64,000 bases of DNA from Thalassococcus sp. S3 (GCF_004216475.1 NZ_CP022303.1:1860001-1924000); one strand, 5' to 3'; counted from the first letter of the stretch, positions 35,745 to 44,825 are shown. Translations and numbers: made by a program. The notes: generated by a model not told the origin, from the letters alone.

Positions 35745-38153
35745 ATGCAAGAGCCTCTCAACTCCTCCTATCCGGTATTGCCATTGCGCGACATCGTGGT
35801 GTTTCCGCACATGATCGTCCCGCTGTTTGTTGGCCGGGACAAGTCGGTTCGTGCGCTGGAAGAGGTCATGTCGGATGACAAACAGATTCTGTTGTCGAGC
35901 CAGATCGACCCCTCCGTCGACGACCCGGCGACCGACGGGATCTACAAGGCGGGGGTCCTCGCCAATGTGCTGCAACTGCTGAAACTGCCCGATGGCACCG
36001 TCAAGGTGCTGGTCGAAGGGCAGGCGCGAGTGCGCATCACCGAATTTCTGGAAAATGACAGCTATTTCGAAGCGCGCGCCGAATATCTGACCGAGATGCC
36101 GGGCGATGTGGCCACGACCGAGGCGCTGTTGCGCACGGTGGCGGACGAGTTCGAGCGCTATGCCAAGGTGCGCAAGAACATCCCCGAGGAGGCGCTGGCG
36201 GCGGTGGGCGAAAGCTCGGAACCCGCCAAACTGGCGGATCTGGTCGCGGGCCATCTGGGCATTGAGGTCGATCAGAAACAGGACTTGCTTGAAACCCTGT
36301 CAATCAGCGAACGGCTGGAGAAGGTCTATGGCCTGATGCAGGGAGAGATGTCGGTCCTGCAGGTCGAGAAGAAGATCAAGACCCGCGTAAAGTCGCAGAT
36401 GGAGCGGACGCAACGCGAGTATTATCTGAACGAACAGATGAAGGCCATTCAGCGTGAGCTGGGCGATGGTGAGGACGGGCAGAACGAGGTCGAAGAGCTC
36501 GAAAAGCGCGTGTCCGAGACCAAGCTGAGCAAGGAAGCGCGCGAGAAAGCCGACGGTGAGATCAAGAAGCTCAAGAATATGAGCCCGATGAGTGCCGAGG
36601 CTACGGTGGTGCGCAACTATCTCGACTGGATGCTGTCGATCCCGTGGGGCACCAAATCCCGCGTGAAGAAGGACCTGGGCCGGGCCGAGAAGATCCTCGA
36701 CAACGATCACTATGGCCTTGAGAAGGTCAAGGAGCGCATCGTCGAATATCTCGCCGTGCAGCAACGCTCGAAGAAGATGAAAGGCCCGATCATGTGTCTG
36801 GTCGGTCCTCCAGGCGTGGGCAAGACCTCGCTGGGCAAGAGCGTGGCCAAGGCGACGGGGCGGGAGTTCATCCGCATCTCGCTGGGCGGCGTGCGCGACG
36901 AGAGCGAGATCCGCGGTCACCGCAGGACCTATATCGGCTCCATGCCGGGCAAGATCATCCAGGCGCTGAAGAAGGCCAAGACAACGAACCCGCTGATCCT
37001 GCTCGACGAGATCGACAAGATGGGTCAGGATTTCCGGGGCGATCCCGCTTCGGCCATGCTGGAAGTGCTTGATCCGGAACAGAACGGGACGTTTGTGGAC
37101 CACTATCTTGAGGTGGAATACGACCTCTCGAACGTGATGTTTCTGACGACCTCGAACAGCTACAACATGCCCGGACCACTGCTCGACCGGATGGAGATCA
37201 TTCCGCTGGCTGGCTATACCGAGGACGAAAAGCGCGAGATCGCCAAGCAACACCTGATCGAGAAGCAGATCAAGAACCACGGCCTGAAAAAGGGCGAGTT
37301 CGAGCTGACCGACGAGGCTTTGAGCGAGATGATCCGGACCTACACCCGCGAGGCGGGGGTGAGGAACCTCGAACGCGAGATCGCCAAGGTGGCGCGGAAA
37401 TCGGTGACCAAGATCATCAAGAAAGAGGCCGAAAGTGTCGTGGTGACGCCCGAAAACCTCGATGAGTTCCTGGGCGTGAAGAAATTCCGTTATGGTCTGG
37501 CCGAGAAAGAAGATCAGGTCGGTGTCGTGACCGGTTTGGCCTATACCTCGGTGGGCGGTGAGCTTCTGAGCATCGAAGCGCTGCGTCTGCCGGGCAAGGG
37601 CCGGATGAAGACGACCGGCAAGCTGGGCGATGTGATGAAGGAATCCATCGACGCCGCGTCCAGCTATGTCCGCTCGATCAGTCCCAAGATCGGGGTGAAG
37701 CCCCCGCGTTTCGACAAGTGGGACATCCACGTGCACGTACCGGAAGGAGCCACCCCCAAGGACGGTCCGAGCGCGGGTCTGGCCATGGTCACCTCGATCG
37801 TGTCGGTGCTGACCCAGATCCCGGTCCGCAAGGACATCGCCATGACGGGCGAGGTGACGCTGCGCGGCAATGCGCTGGCCATCGGCGGGCTGAAAGAGAA
37901 GCTGCTGGCGGCCCTGCGTGGCGGCATCAAGACGGTGTTGATCCCGGAAGAGAATGAAAAAGACCTGCCGGAGATCCCGGACAACGTAAAAGAAGGTCTT
38001 GAGATCATTCCGGTGGCTCACGTCTCGGAAGTGCTGAAACATGCGCTTGTCGATGTGCCCGAGGCGATCGAGTGGGATGAGGCGGCCGAGGAAGCAGCGG
38101 CTGCGGCGGCGATGTCGTCACCCGCTGAAGGGTCTTCCGCAACGGCGCACTGA
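35745..38153 (+). CDS. lon: ATP-dependent Lon protease
   Basis: 802-residue Lon that degrades misfolded and regulatory proteins in the cytoplasm. The N-terminal substrate domain begins [19 protein letters not shown]. The AAA+ Walker A is GPPGVGKTS (from about residue 354) and Walker [12 protein letters not shown]. The Ser-Lys protease pair is Ser676 in [12 protein letters not shown] and Lys719 in [14 protein letters not shown] 35745 follows AAGGA; a longer frame from 35580 is not conserved-like. The tail is Ala/Ser-rich. A stem follows the stop. Confidence 0.97.
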   Translation: MQEPLNSSYPVLPLRDIVVFPHMIVPLFVGRDKSVRALEEVMSDDKQILLSSQIDPSVDDPATDGIYKAGVLANVLQLLKLPDGTVKVLVEGQARVRITEFLENDSYFEARAEYLTEMPGDVATTEALLRTVADEFERYAKVRKNIPEEALAAVGESSEPAKLADLVAGHLGIEVDQKQDLLETLSISERLEKVYGLMQGEMSVLQVEKKIKTRVKSQMERTQREYYLNEQMKAIQRELGDGEDGQNEVEELEKRVSETKLSKEAREKADGEIKKLKNMSPMSAEATVVRNYLDWMLSIPWGTKSRVKKDLGRAEKILDNDHYGLEKVKERIVEYLAVQQRSKKMKGPIMCLVGPPGVGKTSLGKSVAKATGREFIRISLGGVRDESEIRGHRRTYIGSMPGKIIQALKKAKTTNPLILLDEIDKMGQDFRGDPASAMLEVLDPEQNGTFVDHYLEVEYDLSNVMFLTTSNSYNMPGPLLDRMEIIPLAGYTEDEKREIAKQHLIEKQIKNHGLKKGEFELTDEALSEMIRTYTREAGVRNLEREIAKVARKSVTKIIKKEAESVVVTPENLDEFLGVKKFRYGLAEKEDQVGVVTGLAYTSVGGELLSIEALRLPGKGRMKTTGKLGDVMKESIDAASSYVRSISPKIGVKPPRFDKWDIHVHVPEGATPKDGPSAGLAMVTSIVSVLTQIPVRKDIAMTGEVTLRGNALAIGGLKEKLLAALRGGIKTVLIPEENEKDLPEIPDNVKEGLEIIPVAHVSEVLKHALVDVPEAIEWDEAAEEAAAAAAMSSPAEGSSATAH

Positions 38154-38170
38154 AATCCGAAACAGAATGA

Positions 38171-38193
38171 GGGGCGGGCCTGAGGTCCGCCCC
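38171..38193 (+). terminator. Hairpin after lon
   Basis: GGGGCGG and CCGCCCC, extended by GCCT/AGGT pairing, form a stem starting 18 nt after the lon stop and ending 23 nt before the HU-like gene. A short T stretch follows after 6 nt. Confidence 0.65.
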
Positions 38194-38216
38194 GATCTAT
38201 TTGAAAGGTGGTTGTC

Positions 38217-38696
38217 TTGACGACTTCAAAGTCCAAACCCACGACAACACGGAAAACGTCCACCACCCGACGCAAGCCCACGAGCGGGACGACCGGAGCA
38301 GCGTCAAAGGTAAAAAAGACGCCCAAAGCCAAAACCGAGCCGGTTTCCGCCGTGCCACAACCGGCCCCTCCGCTGAAAAAAGAGATACATCCGACCGTGG
38401 TAACCCTCACCGAACCATCGGTGAGCGCGCCGACCTTGCGCAAACGAGAGCTGTTGGACGAAGTCGTCCGCCGGACAGAGGTCAAGAGGAAAGACGCAAA
38501 GAAGGTGTTGGAAGAGACGCTTGCTTTGCTGGGAACGGCCGTTGCCGAGGGGCGAGAGATCAACATCCCCGGATTTGGCAAGCTGATGGTGCAACAGGTG
38601 GAGACCAAGGCGAATGCGCGCGTGGCGAATTGCAAGATTCGTCAAAGCCGGAACAGTGGGAAAGAGACACTTGCAGAGCCTGAAAAGGACGGGTAA
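38217..38696 (+). CDS. HU-family DNA-binding protein with histone-like tail
   Basis: 159 residues. The C-terminal part (about 75-145) is an HU/IHF fold: LRKRELLDEVVRRTEVKRKDAKKVLEETL dimer helices, then INIPGFGKLMVQQ. The usual DNA-inserting RNPxTG arm tip is not present; instead the sequence runs ARVANCKIRQSR. The N-terminal 55 residues are Lys/Arg/Thr/Ser/Pro-rich (TTTRKTSTTRRKPTSG, KVKKTPKAK), like a histone H1 tail. AAAGG is 8 nt before a TTG at 38217, the best start; GTG 38208 is the alternative. In many bacteria an ordinary HU follows lon, so this may be a divergent descendant. Expected role: nucleoid compaction. Confidence 0.8.
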   Translation: MTTSKSKPTTTRKTSTTRRKPTSGTTGAASKVKKTPKAKTEPVSAVPQPAPPLKKEIHPTVVTLTEPSVSAPTLRKRELLDEVVRRTEVKRKDAKKVLEETLALLGTAVAEGREINIPGFGKLMVQQVETKANARVANCKIRQSRNSGKETLAEPEKDG

Positions 38697-38699
38697 GAC
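38671..38699 (+). promoter_or_regulatory. Probable tRNA-Val promoter
   Basis: TTGCAG (38671-38676), 17-nt spacer, TAAGAC (38694-38699), inside the end of the HU-like gene. Predicted start is a few bases before the tRNA. The -35 is good, the -10 weak. Confidence 0.45.
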
Positions 38700-38708
38700 C
38701 GCCGACAC

Positions 38709-38783
38709 GGGTGATTAGCTCAGTGGTAGAGCGCTTCGTTCACATCGAAGATGTCAGGAGTTCGAATCTCTTATCACCCACCA
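38709..38783 (+). tRNA. tRNA-Val (anticodon CAC)
   Basis: 75 nt. Acceptor GGGTGAT pairs with ATCACCC, the anticodon stem CTTCG/CGAAG holds the loop TTCACAT with anticodon CAC at 38741-38743, and the T arm has GTTCGAATC. The CCA end is encoded in DNA. It reads GUG valine codons. A T5 run directly downstream may end the transcript. Confidence 0.96.
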
Positions 38784-38819
38784 CCTTTTTGCTAAGCCAG
38801 GACAAGGCGTGCGGCCACC

Positions 38820-39401
38820 ATGCTTGACCTTCCGCCGCTCCTGATCCTTCGTCATGGTGAGACGGAATGGAATGTCCAAAAGCGCATGCAGGGCGCATTG
38901 GACAGCCCTCTGACGCTGCGGGGCCGAGAGCAGGCAAAAGCGCAAAACCGGCTTTTGGCACAGCATGGCATCGAGGATTTTGACTGTTTCACCTCCCCAC
39001 AGGGACGCGCGCGCAAGACCGCCAAGATCGCGCTTGAGGGACTGGCTGATGAGGTGCGCGAAGACGCCCGGCTGATCGAGATCGGCATGGGGGACTGGAC
39101 GGGAAAAGACAGAGCTGCCTTGCAAGAGGCCCATCCCGCGCTTTTCGAAGCGGACAATCTGTCGTTTTACGACCAAGCACCGGGTGGGGAAGGCATCATC
39201 GCACTCGCGCGCCGAACGCGTGGCTTTCTAGCTAATCTGACCGGACCGGCTGTCATCGTCACGCATGGCATAACTTCACGAATGCTGCGGTGTCACGCTT
39301 TGGGGCTGGAGCCGGATGCCTATGATACGCTTCCGGGAGGGCAGGGCGTGGTCTACCGGGTGGATCGCGGCCAGATGACCTGTCTCGAGCAAAAGAGCTG
39401 A
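38820..39401 (+). CDS. Histidine phosphatase (phosphoglycerate mutase-like)
   Basis: 193-residue histidine phosphatase. Catalytic motif LILRHGETEWN has the phospho-acceptor His and Arg; the partner Arg is in TSPQGRARKTA, and the second catalytic His is in VIVTHGITSRML. The acidic EIGMGDWTG is typical of phosphatases such as GpmB, CobC and related enzymes. Substrate uncertain. It starts 36 nt after tRNA-Val and has no operon partner. Confidence 0.9.
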   Translation: MLDLPPLLILRHGETEWNVQKRMQGALDSPLTLRGREQAKAQNRLLAQHGIEDFDCFTSPQGRARKTAKIALEGLADEVREDARLIEIGMGDWTGKDRAALQEAHPALFEADNLSFYDQAPGGEGIIALARRTRGFLANLTGPAVIVTHGITSRMLRCHALGLEPDAYDTLPGGQGVVYRVDRGQMTCLEQKS

Positions 39402-39506
39402 CCCCGGTCGCGACGACACTTGGTGCGGTTTTTTGGTGTGGCTGAGCCCCACTGCGCATTTTTGCATATAATCCGATCTTCGATGAGGGATGTGTTTTCC
39501 GCAGCA

Positions 39507-39526
39507 GGCCCTATCTTGGCCCTATC
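39507..39526 (+). repeat. Tandem GGCCCTATC repeat before the pirin gene
   Basis: Two copies of GGCCCTATC start 11 bp apart (one helical turn), ending 20 nt before the ATG. It could be a regulator binding site in direct orientation. Confidence 0.4.
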
Positions 39527-39546
39527 ACACTGCAAGGAGATCCGAG

Positions 39547-40485
39547 ATGAGCTGGAACCCGGCATTGGACCCGGATTGCCCGAAGGGCGATGCGGTAGAT
39601 GCGATCGAAACGGTCATCATTCCCCGCGCCCGCGATTTGGGCGGGTTCGAGGTCAGACGGGCCTTGCCAGCGTCGAAACGGCAGATGGTGGGACCGTTTA
39701 TCTTCTTCGATCAGATGGGCCCGGCAGAGTTTCTGCCGACGAAAGGCCTCGACGTGCGCCCGCATCCGCATATCGGGCTGGCCACGATCAGCTATCTTTA
39801 TCGCGGACGCATGCATCACCGCGACTCTCTGGGTACGGACAGCTGGATCGAGCCGGGCGCGGTGAACTGGATGGTCGCGGGGCACGGAATTACCCATTCA
39901 GAGCGGACGGACGACGAGACGCAGACCGATCCGATGCCTTTTTTCGGCATTCAGACCTGGGTGGCCTTGCCCAAGGAGGCCGAAGACAACGCGGCGTCGT
40001 TTGAGCATCAGCCAAAGGAGGCGCTGCCGTTTCTGGAGGGTGAAGGCAAGCAGGTGCGGCTGATCCTTGGTCAGGCCTACGGAGAACGCGCGCCGGTGAA
40101 GGTCGCATCGGAGATGTTTTACGCGGATGCCGTGCTGGAGGCGGGAGCGGCCATTCCCTTGCCCGACGACCATGAGGACCGGGGTGTCTATGTCGTCGAA
40201 GGGGCCGTGGATGTGGCCGGAGAGACGTTTGAAGCGGGCCAGATGATGGTGTTCCGACCGGGTGACAAGATCAGCCTCAAAGCGGGGGCACAGGGGGCAC
40301 GGCTGATGCTGCTGGGCGGTGCGACGCTGGAAGGGTCGCGCTATATCTGGTGGAATTTCGTGGCCTCCTCCCAAGAGCGGATTGATGCGGCCAAGGAAGC
40401 CTGGCGCGCGGGGGATTGGGCACATGGCCGGTTCAGCCTGCCGCCTGGAGATGACCACGAATTCATTCCGCTGCCCGATCGGTGA
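39547..40485 (+). CDS. Pirin-family protein
   Basis: 312-residue pirin (double cupin). The metal site is in the N-terminal cupin: VRPHPHIGLATISYLYRG, MHHRDSLG and GHGITHSERTDDE give the His3-Glu ligand set. Pirins act as quercetinase-type dioxygenases or redox-sensitive regulators; the role here is not known. ATG 39547 follows AAGGAG. Upstream is an 11-bp tandem repeat, GGCCCTATC at 39507 and again at 39518. Confidence 0.9.
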   Translation: MSWNPALDPDCPKGDAVDAIETVIIPRARDLGGFEVRRALPASKRQMVGPFIFFDQMGPAEFLPTKGLDVRPHPHIGLATISYLYRGRMHHRDSLGTDSWIEPGAVNWMVAGHGITHSERTDDETQTDPMPFFGIQTWVALPKEAEDNAASFEHQPKEALPFLEGEGKQVRLILGQAYGERAPVKVASEMFYADAVLEAGAAIPLPDDHEDRGVYVVEGAVDVAGETFEAGQMMVFRPGDKISLKAGAQGARLMLLGGATLEGSRYIWWNFVASSQERIDAAKEAWRAGDWAHGRFSLPPGDDHEFIPLPDR

Positions 40486-40525
40486 GAAAATGCAGATATA
40501 CCTATCTAAAACCGGTTAAGGCCGC

Positions 40526-40554
40526 TTGACGGGCGGGGGACGGGGCCATATGAC
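40526..40554 (+). promoter_or_regulatory. Sigma-70 promoter of the tRNA-Asp pair
   Basis: TTGACG (40526-40531), 17-nt spacer, TATGAC (40549-40554). Predicted start is near 40561, at the left edge of a perfect palindrome and about 25 nt before the first tRNA. Confidence 0.65.
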
Positions 40555-40561
40555 AGCCAAA

Positions 40562-40578
40562 CGTTCGCGACGCGAACG
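40562..40578 (+). promoter_or_regulatory. Perfect palindrome in the tRNA-Asp leader
   Basis: CGTTCGCG-A-CGCGAACG, 9 nt before the tRNA. In DNA it is a strong symmetric operator candidate. In RNA the 1-nt loop would force some opening, but a leader hairpin for processing is possible. Confidence 0.5.
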
Positions 40579-40586
40579 GGCAGTGA

Positions 40587-40663
40587 GCGGTTGTAGCTCA
40601 GTTGGTTAGAGTACCGGCCTGTCACGCCGGGGGTCGCGGGTTCGAGCCCCGTCAACCGCGCCA
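40587..40663 (+). tRNA. tRNA-Asp (anticodon GTC), copy 1
   Basis: 77 nt. Acceptor GCGGTTG/CAACCGC, discriminator G, encoded CCA. Anticodon stem CCGGC/GCCGG with loop CTGTCAC; anticodon GTC at 40621-40623. Substrate for queuosine modification by the Tgt enzyme encoded upstream. Confidence 0.97.
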
Positions 40664-40693
40664 CCACTGCCCTGGATCGTCGAGACGCCCTGC

Positions 40694-40770
40694 GCGGTTG
40701 TAGCTCAGTTGGTTAGAGTACCGGCCTGTCACGCCGGGGGTCGCGGGTTCGAGCCCCGTCAACCGCGCCA
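40694..40770 (+). tRNA. tRNA-Asp (anticodon GTC), copy 2
   Basis: Identical over 77 nt to copy 1 and separated by 30 nt, so a recent tandem duplication or gene conversion. Anticodon at 40728-40730. Probably on the same transcript as copy 1. Confidence 0.97.
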
Positions 40771-40812
40771 CTTTTCGAGAAAAACCGGTTTGCTCTTCCG
40801 CCCTTGCGGGCG

Positions 40813-41565
40813 TCATCGCATGTAGCCGAGGCGATGTTCGAGCGTGAGGTCGAGTGTGTTTCGAAGAAAGGCGAGGTCTTCGGGGGCGAGAGCCCCCGGT
40901 GTCGCGGGCCGGGCCGGTATAGCGGCGCGGAACTTCGAGCCCAGACGTTTAACCACCGGTCGGAAGGGATGATGCTGGGCGCCGCCCACCGCATCCGTGA
41001 CGGCGGCGACGAAGTCTTCGGGATCGTGCTGCACACGCTCCATCCGCGCAACGATGCAGGGGACGCCCCGGTTCAGATATCCAAGCATCGCCGTAATCTT
41101 GGCGGTTCTCAAGGCGAACAGGTTTTCAAAAACCTCACCTGTGAGGGGGTTTCTGTCATGCGCGAGAGGCTGGCCGACCAGACCGGCTGCTTCGGCGCCG
41201 GAGAAATAACGTCCCCGGTCGACGATCGTGTTCCAAGGGCTGCGGATGAAGTCGGAGAAGGGCAGGGCCTGCATCTCAGGCGTGGTATGCCAGGGTTTTG
41301 CATGCATGGACAGTGCCCAGGCTTCAGGCGCGCGCACGACGCAGATCACTGCAAGATCGGCGGGTATGGCGAGCATATGCGGAAATCCATGCTTCCAGCC
41401 GAGCGCTTCGGTGGGCTGTAACTCCGTATTCCGACCCAGCAGTCGTTTGACGAAATTGGTGCCCGATGATCGTTCCCCCAGCACCTGAAAGCGCCGAATG
41501 GGCGTGGCATGTGGGCGGTGGATGTGCAGGCCGGTCTGGGCGAATTCGGGAGGCAGGCGTATCAA
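40813..41565 (-). CDS. Sulfotransferase-like P-loop protein
   Basis: 250-residue protein. The N-terminal strand-loop FQVLGERSSGTNFVKRLLGR resembles the 5'-phosphosulfate-binding loop of sulfotransferases (GxRSSGTN). LAVICVVRAPEAWALSMHAKPWH matches the second strand with the conserved VRxP. The 3'-phosphate motif is not obvious, so enzyme activity is uncertain. It is divergent from a glycosyltransferase-like gene with 82 nt between, suggesting joint modification of a surface sugar. The stop is 42 nt from tRNA-Asp. Confidence 0.65.
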   Translation of the reverse strand: MIRLPPEFAQTGLHIHRPHATPIRRFQVLGERSSGTNFVKRLLGRNTELQPTEALGWKHGFPHMLAIPADLAVICVVRAPEAWALSMHAKPWHTTPEMQALPFSDFIRSPWNTIVDRGRYFSGAEAAGLVGQPLAHDRNPLTGEVFENLFALRTAKITAMLGYLNRGVPCIVARMERVQHDPEDFVAAVTDAVGGAQHHPFRPVVKRLGSKFRAAIPARPATPGALAPEDLAFLRNTLDLTLEHRLGYMR

Positions 41566-41647
41566 TGTCGTTCTCTCATGACTTTGAGATATTCATAGAG
41601 ACTTGTTTTCGCTAAACATATCGCAAAAGGAAAAAGGGGCAGGGCCG

Positions 41648-42520
41648 ATGGCTGAAATCGCGGCGTTGACCATGGTGCGCGACGACCTGTTCTTCCTGCG
41701 CAGCTGGCTTGGCCATTACGGGCGGCTGCTGGGCCGCGAGAATTGCTATATCGTGAACCACGGGCGAGGTGAGGCGGTCGCGGCATTGGCCGAGGGCTGC
41801 AATATCATCGGTATTCCCGGAACACATCACAAGAATTTCGATATGAAGCGGTGGCGGCTGCTGAACAATGTCGTCATGGGGCTGAGGTCTTACTATGACC
41901 ACGTTATTGTCGGCGATGTTGATGAGCTGGTGGTACTGGACCCCGACGCAGAGGGGGATCTGAAGAGTTATCTGAACGCGATGCCGATCCGACGGGTCCT
42001 GACCCCGTTGGGGCTGGAAGTGATCCACCGCATAGACCTGGAGCACGAGCCTATCACCGATGCGATCCTGGGCCCACGTATGCATGTCCGGCCGGCACCG
42101 CATTATTCAAAGCCCTGCATCGTGTCCGTCGGGACAAAGATCGCGCGCGGGGGACATTTCACGCAATATGAGAAACTGCACACGCCGGATCATCTTTATC
42201 TGCTTCATCTGAAGTTCTGCGATTTTGAGATCTATTCCGAGGCGATGAACCGGCGCAATGCGGTGACCAAAGCGATCGGGGCGGGCGTCAAGGAAGCCTC
42301 CATCGGGCGTCACTGGTTTGCCGAGGCGCGCGGAGAGGACAGGGCGGTCTTTGAGACCTTTGCGGATCTTGAGATGCAGGACGATTTTGTGATGGGTCCT
42401 TTGAGGCGCAAGATGCACCGGACATGGAAACCGCGCGGAGAGACCGGTTTCTGGCAGTTCGATCGACCGGATTATGCCATCCAATACCGGCTTCCAGACC
42501 GGTTTCGCGGGCTGATCTAG
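41648..42520 (+). CDS. Glycosyltransferase-like protein (family 2/92 type)
   Basis: 290-residue protein starting AALTMVRDDLFFLRSWLGHYG, the opening common to GT2/GT92-like proteins annotated Glyco_tranf_2_4. The acidic VIVGDVDELVVLDPDA is the expected DxD metal and sugar-nucleotide site. YLLHLKFCDFEIYSEAMNRR follows in the second half. ATG 41648 follows a GGGGCAGGG purine run. Its stop and that of the convergent hydrolase share the bases CTAG at 42517-42520. Role in cell-surface polysaccharide is inferred. Confidence 0.7.
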   Translation: MAEIAALTMVRDDLFFLRSWLGHYGRLLGRENCYIVNHGRGEAVAALAEGCNIIGIPGTHHKNFDMKRWRLLNNVVMGLRSYYDHVIVGDVDELVVLDPDAEGDLKSYLNAMPIRRVLTPLGLEVIHRIDLEHEPITDAILGPRMHVRPAPHYSKPCIVSVGTKIARGGHFTQYEKLHTPDHLYLLHLKFCDFEIYSEAMNRRNAVTKAIGAGVKEASIGRHWFAEARGEDRAVFETFADLEMQDDFVMGPLRRKMHRTWKPRGETGFWQFDRPDYAIQYRLPDRFRGLI

Positions 42521-43392
42521 AGGCTTTGAAGAAACGCTTTCAAGGTCTCGAGCGTCTCTTCCGCTGCCGTTTCCGGGAAGAAATGCCCGCCGGGCAGAGC
42601 TTTGGCTTTCATATTCGACAGGCGATCTGCCCATGTTGCGGGCACGTCGTAGGCGCGTGCCATGGCACCATCGCTGCCAAACAAGACGAGCGCGGGGCAG
42701 GCGACCTTGCGCCCCAGATCCGCGGCGTCCAAAGCGAAATCCACCTCGATCGCAGCACGGTAATCGTTGCACATCGCGGTGATCGTTTCCGGCTGTCGCC
42801 AGCATTCGCGGTAGGATGCAAGCGCTTCGGCCTCGAAGTCTTCGATCCGGGCGCTGCCCCAACCGGTCAAGCTGCTCTCAAAGTAAAAATCCGGGTCATG
42901 GCCGATGAAGGTTTCGGGAAACGGGGCCGGCTGAGCAAGGAAAAACCAATGATAATAGGCTTTTGCAACCTGCTGGCTTAGGTCGTTGAGCAGCAGATGG
43001 GTCGGCGCGATATCCATCAATGTCAGGCTTGAAACGGCATCTGCGTGATCAAGCGCCATCCGATGCGACGTTCTTGCGCCACGATCATGACCGACAAGAT
43101 GGAATTGCGCATGTCCTAGGGACCTCATCAGCGCGATCTGATCGTTTGCCATCTCCCGGAACGAATAGGATGCGACGTCGCCCGGCTTTGAAGACTGCCC
43201 ATAGCCCCGAAGATCCGCGGCGATCACGGTAAAGGTTTGCGCAAGACCGGGCGCGATGCGGCGCCACATGCCCCGGTTCTGCGGAAATCCGTGAAGCAGA
43301 AGGACCGGCGGTCCGCTCCCCGCGACCGAATAGGCAATGGATTGACCGTTCACCTCGGCCACGGCGTCGGTGAACCCCGGCAGAACAGACAT
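42517..43392 (-). CDS. Haloacetate (fluoroacetate) dehalogenase-like hydrolase
   Basis: 291-residue alpha/beta hydrolase. The oxyanion region is LLLHGFPQNRGMWR, the nucleophile elbow VGHDRGARTSHRMALDH has Asp with the two arginines that bind a carboxylate, and YYHWFFLAQPAPFPETFIG has the His-Trp pair that cradles the leaving halide. CNDYRAAIEVDF supplies the Tyr, and the terminal GGHFFPETA the catalytic His. Each matches the fluoroacetate dehalogenase pattern as I recall it. Epoxide hydrolase is the main alternative. It overlaps the M20 peptidase gene by one base. Confidence 0.8.
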   Translation of the reverse strand: MSVLPGFTDAVAEVNGQSIAYSVAGSGPPVLLLHGFPQNRGMWRRIAPGLAQTFTVIAADLRGYGQSSKPGDVASYSFREMANDQIALMRSLGHAQFHLVGHDRGARTSHRMALDHADAVSSLTLMDIAPTHLLLNDLSQQVAKAYYHWFFLAQPAPFPETFIGHDPDFYFESSLTGWGSARIEDFEAEALASYRECWRQPETITAMCNDYRAAIEVDFALDAADLGRKVACPALVLFGSDGAMARAYDVPATWADRLSNMKAKALPGGHFFPETAAEETLETLKAFLQSL

Positions 43393-44762
43393 CAGCTCAG
43401 CGCGTCCAGAACGCGTGCCCAGCTGCGAATACCTTTGTGAAAGCTCTCCACATCATACTTTTCGTTGGGAGAGTGGATCTGATCGTCGTCCTTGCCGAAG
43501 CCGATCAGCAGCGGCGTCGTCCCCAGCAGTTCCTGAAAGTGCCCGGCAATGGGGATCGATCCGCCACAGCCGATATAGGCCGCGGGATCGGGCCATTCAT
43601 CCGACAGCGCCTTGCGTGCGGCCTCGAACGCGGGGCCGGAAGTATCAAACGCACCGGCCCGGGATGCACCTTGCCCGGTAAAGCTGACCTCGCAATCCGG
43701 GGGCAGCATGTCGGTGACCATCTTACGAAAGCTGTCGCGGATCGCATGCGGATCCTGCTGACCGACGAGGCGAAAGCTGATCTTGGCACTGGCTTTCGAT
43801 GGCAGCACCGTTTTGAACCCGTCTCCGGTATACCCCCCGTTGATCCCGTTGACTTCGCAGGTTGGGCGCGACCAGAGCATCTCAAGAGCCGTGCGACCGG
43901 CTTCGCCCGCCGGGTCGGACAGGCCGACATCCCCCAGAAACGCCGAGTGATCGAAGTTCAGACCGTCCCATTGCGCGCGCAGGTCCGATGACAGCTCAGG
44001 CACGCCGTCATAAAACCCGGGCACCGTGATGCGTCCCTGTTCATCATGAAGTTGAGCGATGATGCGCGACAGCACCCTGATCGGGTTCATCGCCGCGCCG
44101 CCATACATGCCAGAATGCAGATCTTTGCTGGGGCCGGTAATCGTGATCTCTTCCCCCAGCAATCCCCGCAGCATCGTGGTGATGGCGGGGACCCGGCTGT
44201 CAAAGAGACCGGTGTCGCAGATCAGCGCCAGGTCAGACCTCAGCTCATCTGCGTTTTCGCGCATGAACGGCACAAGGGAGGGTGACCCCGATTCCTCTTC
44301 GCCTTCGAAAAAGAAGGTTATCTTGCAAGGCAGTGTCCCGTGTTCGGCTTTCCAAGCCCTGCAGGCCTCGACAAAGGTCATCAACTGACCCTTGTCATCC
44401 GATGCGCCGCGCGCCCGGATCACCTTGCCTTTCGGGGTCTCCTGCACCTCTGGATCGAACGGATCACGATCCCAAAGTTCAAGAGGATCAACGGGTTGCA
44501 CGTCGTAATGCCCGTAGAACAACAGGTGCGGGCCAGTCCCATCGACATGGCCGATCACCATCGGATGACCGGGCGTTGCGCGCTTGGATGCCTCAACGCC
44601 AATGGACGCGAGATCCGCGACCAGCCAGTCAGCCGCTGTCTCGCACGCATCCTTGTAGGCGGGATCGGTCGAGATCGAGGGGATGCGCAGCAATTCCTTG
44701 AGCCGGTCCATCGCGGCTTCCAGATCGGCGTCGATACGGCTTAGGACAGGGTCAAGGGACAT
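43392..44762 (-). CDS. M20-family dipeptidase
   Basis: 456-residue metallopeptidase of the M20 (ArgE/DapE/CNDP) family. Metal ligands and catalytic residues are in LLFYGHYDVQPVDP, RGASDDKGQLMTF, FFFEGEEESGS and CDTGLFDS, with the final His in GKDDDQIHSPNEKYDVE. The dimerisation domain has KDLHSGMYGGAAMNP. It acts on dipeptides or related amides in the cytoplasm. It is followed with one-base overlap by the dehalogenase-like gene, so both are on one transcript. Confidence 0.93.
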   Translation of the reverse strand: MSLDPVLSRIDADLEAAMDRLKELLRIPSISTDPAYKDACETAADWLVADLASIGVEASKRATPGHPMVIGHVDGTGPHLLFYGHYDVQPVDPLELWDRDPFDPEVQETPKGKVIRARGASDDKGQLMTFVEACRAWKAEHGTLPCKITFFFEGEEESGSPSLVPFMRENADELRSDLALICDTGLFDSRVPAITTMLRGLLGEEITITGPSKDLHSGMYGGAAMNPIRVLSRIIAQLHDEQGRITVPGFYDGVPELSSDLRAQWDGLNFDHSAFLGDVGLSDPAGEAGRTALEMLWSRPTCEVNGINGGYTGDGFKTVLPSKASAKISFRLVGQQDPHAIRDSFRKMVTDMLPPDCEVSFTGQGASRAGAFDTSGPAFEAARKALSDEWPDPAAYIGCGGSIPIAGHFQELLGTTPLLIGFGKDDDQIHSPNEKYDVESFHKGIRSWARVLDALS

Positions 44763-44825
44763 GGGAGGGCTCCGGCTTTATGTTTGCGCCGACCGTATCA
44801 GCCGGGTCCGTCGTGTCCAGACCGC

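Noticed and set aside
36300..38042. Long minus-strand open frame opposite lon
   Set aside because: Antisense shadow of lon, with a His/Leu/Asp-rich composition typical of reverse reading of GC-rich genes.
40587..40770. CRISPR-like direct repeat
   Set aside because: The two 77-nt repeats are complete tRNA-Asp genes, and only two units exist.
40587..40812. tRNA-linked integration site
   Set aside because: No integrase gene and no partial tRNA copy elsewhere in the window.
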